This document shows positions 7,049 to 10,224 of a stretch of 10,224 bases of DNA, piece after piece. The notes below the pieces were generated by a model. That model was not told the DNA's origin and did not search any database. It worked only from the letters and a program-made list of their open reading frames with translations. The translations under genes and the position numbers were made by a program. Source of the DNA: Pseudomonadota bacterium. Its GTDB lineage: Bacteria > Pseudomonadota > Gammaproteobacteria > Burkholderiales > Burkholderiaceae_D. Position 1 is the first letter of the stretch. The number at the start of each line of letters is the position of its first letter. The stretch spans positions 1 to 10,224 of the forward strand of contig JAFECY010000100.1 of the NCBI GenBank assembly GCA_018241865.1. Reading direction: 5' to 3'.

Positions 7049-8175
7049 GCTGCGGCCCGCATCGGAAAAAATGTGCGCTTGATGGCAGACCACAGCCGCA
7101 ATGGATGCAGCGGATGATTCACCAAGATGCGCCAAGCAAACAAAGCAACGACGATCAGCGCGACCGCCAGATGCACCGGCCACCAACCTGCCATGAAAGT
7201 AAAGCGCCCCTGCACCACGCCTGCTTGCATCACGCTGGTGAGATTGCTATACAGGACGAACAACAGCAAGGCCATCAACAAATTGGCCGAGCGGCCGCCG
7301 CGTGGATTCACGAAGCCGAGCGGCACCGCCAACAGCATCAGCATCAGCGCCATCAAGGGCAGTGCCGTGCGCCACAGCAGTTCGCCTAAATTGAAATGAT
7401 TGGGATCAGACAGCAGGCTCATGGTCGGCAGCGAGCGCGCCGATTTATCACCGATCAGCGCCTGCGACTGGTGCGCCACGATCACGCCATAGCGCTCAAA
7501 CTCCATGATCTGAAAATCCGGCTGGGTCGGCGCGCCTTCGTAGCGTCGCCCTCGACTCATAATGAGAAATTTATCGCCGTGCTTGTCCACCTGTATCGTG
7601 CCTTCCTTCGCCACCACCACACTGGTGCGGCCATCGCGCCGGGTATTGACGAAGATATTTTTGACATTCAAAGCGTCGCCGCTGATGCCCTCGACGAAGA
7701 AGATACGGTCCGCCGATGCGGATTCCTGAAATTTGCCCGGCGAAACCTTGGCGATGTCTTCGCGCTTCTCGAAACGCTCGCGGAATTCAGCGCTCAACTG
7801 GTTAGCCCAAGGCGTGACGACAAAGCTCAGCGTGCCAGTCAACAACACGATGGGCAGACCGAAACGCAGCACGGGGCGAATCCAGTGTACCAAGCCGAGG
7901 CCGGAGGAAAACCACACCACCATTTCCGAATCCTGATAACTGCGCGACACCACCAGCAGCACCGAAATAAAGCCCGTGAGAATCAGAATAACCGGCATGT
8001 AGTTGAGCGCGGCGAAGCCTAGCATGGCGGTGACATCGCGCGAGTCGATCCTGCCGCCGGCGGCCTGGCCGAGAATTTTAATCAGCATCACGGTAATCGT
8101 GATGGTGAAAAGCGTGGTGAAGACGGCGCCTGCGGTACTGACCAGTTCACGGCGAAGGGCGCGCTGGAAAATCAT
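7045..8175 (-). CDS. lptF: LPS export ABC transporter permease LptF
   Basis: This 376-residue protein is the partner permease of LptG. It begins with [11 protein letters not shown], the usual LptF N-terminus. Transmembrane helices are predicted at about residues 12-34, 53-75 and 103-123, then a periplasmic jellyroll (about 125-265), then helices at about 268-287, 296-313 and 329-349. The coupling region reads [17 protein letters not shown], matching the SRMYQDSEM-like segment of the family. E. coli LptF is 366 residues. It is first in the lptF-lptG-cbiX unit and diverges from pepA, the standard proteobacterial arrangement. Only a weak purine-rich ribosome-binding site (GAG) is seen before the start. 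Confidence 0.94.
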   Translation of the reverse strand: MIFQRALRRELVSTAGAVFTTLFTITITVMLIKILGQAAGGRIDSRDVTAMLGFAALNYMPVILILTGFISVLLVVSRSYQDSEMVVWFSSGLGLVHWIRPVLRFGLPIVLLTGTLSFVVTPWANQLSAEFRERFEKREDIAKVSPGKFQESASADRIFFVEGISGDALNVKNIFVNTRRDGRTSVVVAKEGTIQVDKHGDKFLIMSRGRRYEGAPTQPDFQIMEFERYGVIVAHQSQALIGDKSARSLPTMSLLSDPNHFNLGELLWRTALPLMALMLMLLAVPLGFVNPRGGRSANLLMALLLFVLYSNLTSVMQAGVVQGRFTFMAGWWPVHLAVALIVVALFAWRILVNHPLHPLRLWSAIKRTFFPMRAAA

Positions 8176-8191
8176 TGATAAGCTCTATAAT
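8164..8191 (+). promoter_or_regulatory. Putative sigma70 promoter of pepA
   Basis: A perfect TATAAT lies at 8186-8191, with a poor -35 candidate CTGGAA (8164-8169) 16 nt upstream, inside the first codons of lptF. Transcription would start near 8198, giving a leader of about 30 nt before the pepA ATG. GGGGA (8218-8222) is the likely ribosome-binding site. No comparably clear promoter was found for lptF in the same 53-bp gap. Confidence 0.55.
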
Positions 8192-8228
8192 TACGCGACA
8201 GATTACGCATTTACTACGGGGAAAATCC

Positions 8229-9746
8229 ATGGACTTTAGCATAAAATCATTCGACGCCAAAAACCCACTTTCTACCTTGAAAACCGGCTGCATCGCGGTC
8301 GCCGTATTTGAGGACGGCAAGCTGTCGCGCGAAGCGAAATTGCTCGACGCCAAAGGTGTGATTGCCGCCGCCCTCAAGTCCGGCGACATTTCCGGCAAAC
8401 CCGGCACAAGCCTGCTGCTGCGCGACACGCACATTGCCGCCGCCCGCATCCTCTTAATCGGCCTCGGCAAGGAAGGCGACACCACCGACAAACATTTCAA
8501 CGTTGCCGTACACGCCGTGGCGCGCAGCTTCGCCACGCTAGGCGCGAGCGATGCCGTGCTGGCTCTGCCCTTTAGCCAAGTGAAACACCGCGATGCTGGC
8601 GACACCATCCGCAGCAGCGTGCTGGCTCTGCGCGAGCACGCCTACCGCTTCGACGCCATGAAGAGCAAGAAGGAAGCGATGTCGCACGGCGTGAAAAAAA
8701 TCGCGCTGGCGATCCCGGCGGCAGAAGCCGCTGCCGCCAAAACCGCACTGGCACAAAGCGTCGCACTGGCCAACGGCATGGACTTGACCAAAGACCTCGG
8801 CAACTTACCTGCCAACATCTGCACCCCGACCTATCTCGCCAATACCGCCAAAAAACTGGCGAAAGATTTCAAGCTCGACGTCGAAGTGCTCGACCGCAAA
8901 CAGATGCAAGCGCTGAAGATGGGTAGCTTCCTCTCCGTCACTAACGGCACCGCCGAAGCACCGAAGTTCATCGTCCTGAAGCACTTGGGCGGCAAGGCCA
9001 AGGATGCGCCAGTGGTGCTGGTCGGCAAAGGCATCACCTTCGATTCCGGCGGCATCTCGCTCAAGCCGGGCGCGGGCATGGATGAAATGAAGTACGACAT
9101 GTGCGGCGCGGCCTCGGTGCTCGGCACCCTGCGCGCGATCGCCGAAATCGGTTTGAAGCTGAATGTCATCGGCGTCATTCCCTCTTGCGAGAACATGCCC
9201 TCCGGTACCGCGACCAAGCCGGGCGACGTGGTCACGTCCATGTCCGGCCAGACCATCGAAATTCTCAACACCGACGCCGAAGGCCGCCTGATCCTGTGCG
9301 ACGCCCTGACCTATGTCGAGCGCTTCAAGCCGGCCGCGGTGGTCGATATCGCCACCCTGACCGGCGCTTGCATCACCGCGCTCGGCCACCACAATTCCGG
9401 CCTGTTCACCCGCCACGACGACGCACATGATGCGCTCGCCGGTGAACTGCTGGCAGCCGGCAAATCCACCGGCGACACCGCCTGGCGTTTGCCGATCGAA
9501 GACAGCTACCAAGAACAGTTGAAATCGAATTTCGCTGACATGGCCAACATCGGCGGCGCGCCGGCCGGCAGCATCACCGCCGCCTGCTTCCTAGAACGCT
9601 ACACGAAGAAATACACCTGGGCCCACCTCGACATCGCCGGCACCGCTTGGAAGAGCGGCGCAGCCAAGGGCGCGACCGGGCGGCCGGTGCCGTTGCTGAC
9701 GGCGTTTTTGTTGAATCGGGTTGGTAGCAAGAAAACCGCGCAATAA
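8229..9746 (+). CDS. pepA: Leucyl aminopeptidase (M17 family)
   Basis: This 505-residue hexameric, two-metal cytosolic aminopeptidase is close in length to the 503 residues of E. coli PepA. The M17 signature NTDAEGRL is at residues 347-354. Metal ligands line up with the E. coli enzyme at a constant offset of three: K267, D272, D290, D349 and E351, with catalytic K279 and R353. The ATG at 8229 (MDFSIKSF) is preferred to the in-frame one at 8175, because the latter is 18 codons earlier, overlaps lptF, and lies upstream of the TATAAT box; GGGGA is 6 nt before the chosen start. In some enterobacteria PepA also binds DNA (cer/Xer, carAB); that role cannot be inferred here. In many proteobacteria holC and valS follow pepA; here a CRISPR locus follows. 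Confidence 0.97.
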   Translation: MDFSIKSFDAKNPLSTLKTGCIAVAVFEDGKLSREAKLLDAKGVIAAALKSGDISGKPGTSLLLRDTHIAAARILLIGLGKEGDTTDKHFNVAVHAVARSFATLGASDAVLALPFSQVKHRDAGDTIRSSVLALREHAYRFDAMKSKKEAMSHGVKKIALAIPAAEAAAAKTALAQSVALANGMDLTKDLGNLPANICTPTYLANTAKKLAKDFKLDVEVLDRKQMQALKMGSFLSVTNGTAEAPKFIVLKHLGGKAKDAPVVLVGKGITFDSGGISLKPGAGMDEMKYDMCGAASVLGTLRAIAEIGLKLNVIGVIPSCENMPSGTATKPGDVVTSMSGQTIEILNTDAEGRLILCDALTYVERFKPAAVVDIATLTGACITALGHHNSGLFTRHDDAHDALAGELLAAGKSTGDTAWRLPIEDSYQEQLKSNFADMANIGGAPAGSITAACFLERYTKKYTWAHLDIAGTAWKSGAAKGATGRPVPLLTAFLLNRVGSKKTAQ

Positions 9747-9765
9747 AAAACGGGAAGTTTTTTTT
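9745..9765. terminator. Weak candidate pepA terminator
   Basis: AAAAAAC (9745-9751) can pair with GTTTTTT (9757-9763) around GGGAA, followed by two further T. It starts within the pepA stop codon and has an eight-T run. The stem is almost all A-T, so it may be weak. A second candidate is TACTTTC-TTGC-GAAAGTA at 9804-9821, a 7-bp stem followed by five T (9822-9826). Confidence 0.4.
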
Positions 9766-9975
9766 ACAGGAAGCTTCTCGCACCACTTCATCGCATCCTT
9801 ACCTACTTTCTTGCGAAAGTATTTTTCGCGCAGTTACTCAGCTGCCGCGATTAACATGATCGACGGCATCTAGCCACGTCTCGCGACCAGAAGAAACCAA
9901 AAGTATTTGGAAGCAATAGACTACCGCGATTCTATATGTCACTATTTTGACTATCGCTCGCGAAAAAACTGCGCC
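9766..9975. other. Gene-free spacer between pepA and the CRISPR locus
   Basis: No supported protein gene is seen in this stretch. It is visibly richer in A/T than pepA. It holds the TACTTTC/GAAAGTA hairpin (9804-9821) and two loosely similar stretches: AAGTATTT at 9817 and 9901, followed by CTGCCGCGATT at 9842 and CTACCGCGATT at 9921. A TTGACT hexamer at 9947-9952 resembles a -35 box, but no -10 follows at the proper distance. The cas9 promoter probably lies here or slightly downstream, but I could not identify it. Minus-strand frames give short protein-like strings broken by stops. Confidence 0.45.
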
Positions 9976-10008
9976 AAAAACAAAAAGCCCACGGGTTTCC
10001 CCGTGGGC
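9976..10008 (-). terminator. Rho-independent terminator of the tracrRNA
   Basis: On the minus strand GCCCACGGG (10008-10000) pairs perfectly with CCCGTGGGC (9995-9987) across a GAAA loop. Five T, one G and five T follow (9986-9976). The GC-rich stem with U-rich tail fits leftward transcription. The hairpin would also form in a plus-strand cas9 leader, but without a U tract. Confidence 0.9.
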
Positions 10009-10066
10009 GGATACGAATCTTTCGATTCTTATTGTAGCAACGGCTCTCACCCCGGATTGCAACAAC
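9981..10066 (-). ncRNA. tracrRNA of a type II-C CRISPR-Cas9 system
   Basis: This RNA pairs with crRNA repeats and anchors them to Cas9. It is transcribed leftward, divergent from cas9. Read 5' to 3' on the minus strand it has: a 36-nt anti-repeat (10066-10031) that contains GAGAGCCGUUGCUACAAUAAG at its 3' side including the next three bases (one difference from the N. meningitidis tracrRNA as I recall it); a small hairpin GAAUC-GAAA-GAUUC (10028-10015); a linker; and a 9-bp terminator hairpin with GAAA loop (10008-9987) followed by U-rich sequence. The 5' end is inferred from a -10 box 7 nt upstream and the 3' end from the U tract, giving about 86 nt. The cas9 start codon lies 24 nt away. Unlike N. 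meningitidis, the part after the anti-repeat is short and simple. Confidence 0.88.
10031..10066 (-). repeat. CRISPR anti-repeat, 36 nt
   Basis: This segment has exactly the 36-nt length of type II-C repeats. Its plus-strand reading begins ATTGTAGC and ends GCAACAAC, close to the (A/G)TTGTAGC start and AACAA(C/T)-like end of known II-C repeats. The matching repeats in the array beyond this window should therefore start near GTTGTAGC, share a central CTCAC-like segment and end near GCAACAAC, with a short mismatch bulge after the first eight bases. Confidence 0.8.
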
Positions 10067-10072
10067 GGAGCC

Positions 10073-10101
10073 ATTATCAGGGAGTTTTTCATGGAAAACA
10101 A
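10073..10101 (-). promoter_or_regulatory. Putative tracrRNA promoter within cas9 start region
   Basis: On the minus strand TTGTTT (10101-10096) and GATAAT (10078-10073, five of six to consensus) are separated by 17 bp. The predicted start, 7 nt below the -10 box, is at about 10066, exactly the 5' edge of the anti-repeat. The -35 box lies in cas9 codons 2-4 and the -10 box abuts the cas9 ribosome-binding site. Confidence 0.6.
10079..10084 (+). promoter_or_regulatory. Ribosome-binding site of cas9
   Basis: AGGGAG sits 6 nt before the ATG at 10091, a good Shine-Dalgarno match that fixes the cas9 start. It lies inside the spacer of the opposing tracrRNA promoter. Confidence 0.75.
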
Positions 10102-10224
10102 GTCGCCCCAACAACAGCCCTTGAATACACTGACTTTCGGGCTCGATATTGGCATTGCGTCGGTTGGTTGGGCCGTGTTGAATTCGACACGAATTGTTGA
10201 CCTAGGTGTGCGTGCCTTCGACAA
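10091..10224 (+). CDS. cas9: Cas9 endonuclease, type II-C, N-terminus only
   Basis: These are the first 44 codons of an RNA-guided DNA endonuclease; the gene runs off the right edge. Residues 16-30 read FGLDIGIASVGWAVL, the RuvC-I motif, with catalytic Asp at residue 19, equivalent to D16 of N. meningitidis Cas9. The next block, RIVDLGVRAFD (34-44), matches the IRLIDLGVRVFE-type sequence that follows in II-C Cas9s. The insert between the two blocks is very short (NST), against about eight residues in the Neisseria protein as I recall it. The start is supported by AGGGAG 6 nt upstream. With the Neisseria-like tracrRNA alongside, subtype II-C is likely. The bridge helix, HNH and PAM-interacting domains are not in view, so size, PAM and activity cannot be judged. 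Confidence 0.95.
   Translation, partial: MENKSPQQQPLNTLTFGLDIGIASVGWAVLNSTRIVDLGVRAFD

Noticed and set aside
8805..9512. Minus-strand 235-residue frame opposite pepA
   Set aside because: Antisense to the most conserved part of an M17 peptidase; no recognisable motif or ribosome-binding site.
9591..9836. Minus-strand string near LREKYFRKKVGKDAMKWCEKLP as a relic gene
   Set aside because: It looks protein-like but is closed by a stop just upstream, lacks a ribosome-binding site and runs into pepA antisense; I recognise no family.
9947..9975. TTGACT as -35 box of a cas9 promoter
   Set aside because: No -10-like hexamer is found 16-18 bp downstream; that stretch is GCGCC-rich.
9907..10097. Plus-strand 97-residue frame covering the tracrRNA region
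   Set aside because: It overlaps a structured RNA and ends in another frame inside cas9; the sequence shows no protein family features.
9838..10224. Minus-strand 128-residue frame across the CRISPR edge
   Set aside because: It runs antisense to cas9 and straight through the tracrRNA and its terminator; no recognisable domain.

Overview
The window is GC-rich, tightly packed bacterial chromosome. Gene order and protein types suggest a betaproteobacterium, most likely Burkholderiales and possibly Oxalobacteraceae; this placement is inference. It holds three blocks: an assimilatory sulfate reduction operon on the plus strand (1-5521), an LPS-export operon on the minus strand with a siroheme chelatase at its tail (5540-8175), and pepA (8229-9746), which leads into the edge of a type II-C CRISPR-Cas9 locus (about 9976-10224).

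Sulfur block. A 5'-truncated siroheme sulfite/nitrite reductase (cysI type) overlaps a DUF934 gene. Then come cysH of the [4Fe-4S] APS-reductase type, cysD, cysN without a fused APS kinase domain, and cobA. Together these cover sulfate activation to APS, direct reduction of APS to sulfite, reduction of sulfite to sulfide, and the first committed step of siroheme synthesis. A compact element of 9-bp repeats forming an inverted repeat sits between cysH and cysD.

Envelope block. lptF and lptG overlap by 4 bp. The cbiX/sirB-type sirohydrochlorin chelatase starts on the base after the lptG stop. It converges on cobA, so two siroheme genes lie tail to tail in different operons. pepA diverges from lptF across 53 bp that contain a perfect TATAAT.

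CRISPR edge. After pepA the usual proteobacterial gene holC does not appear. There are about 340 bp of lower-GC sequence without a supported protein gene, then the first 44 codons of a Cas9 with an intact RuvC-I motif. On the opposite strand, just before cas9, is a well-formed tracrRNA: a 36-nt anti-repeat, a small GAAA hairpin and a strong rho-independent terminator. Its core closely resembles the Neisseria meningitidis type II-C tracrRNA as I remember it. Its likely promoter lies across the cas9 ribosome-binding site and first codons. The rest of cas9, any cas1/cas2 and the array lie beyond the right edge. This CRISPR edge is the most interesting part of the window.
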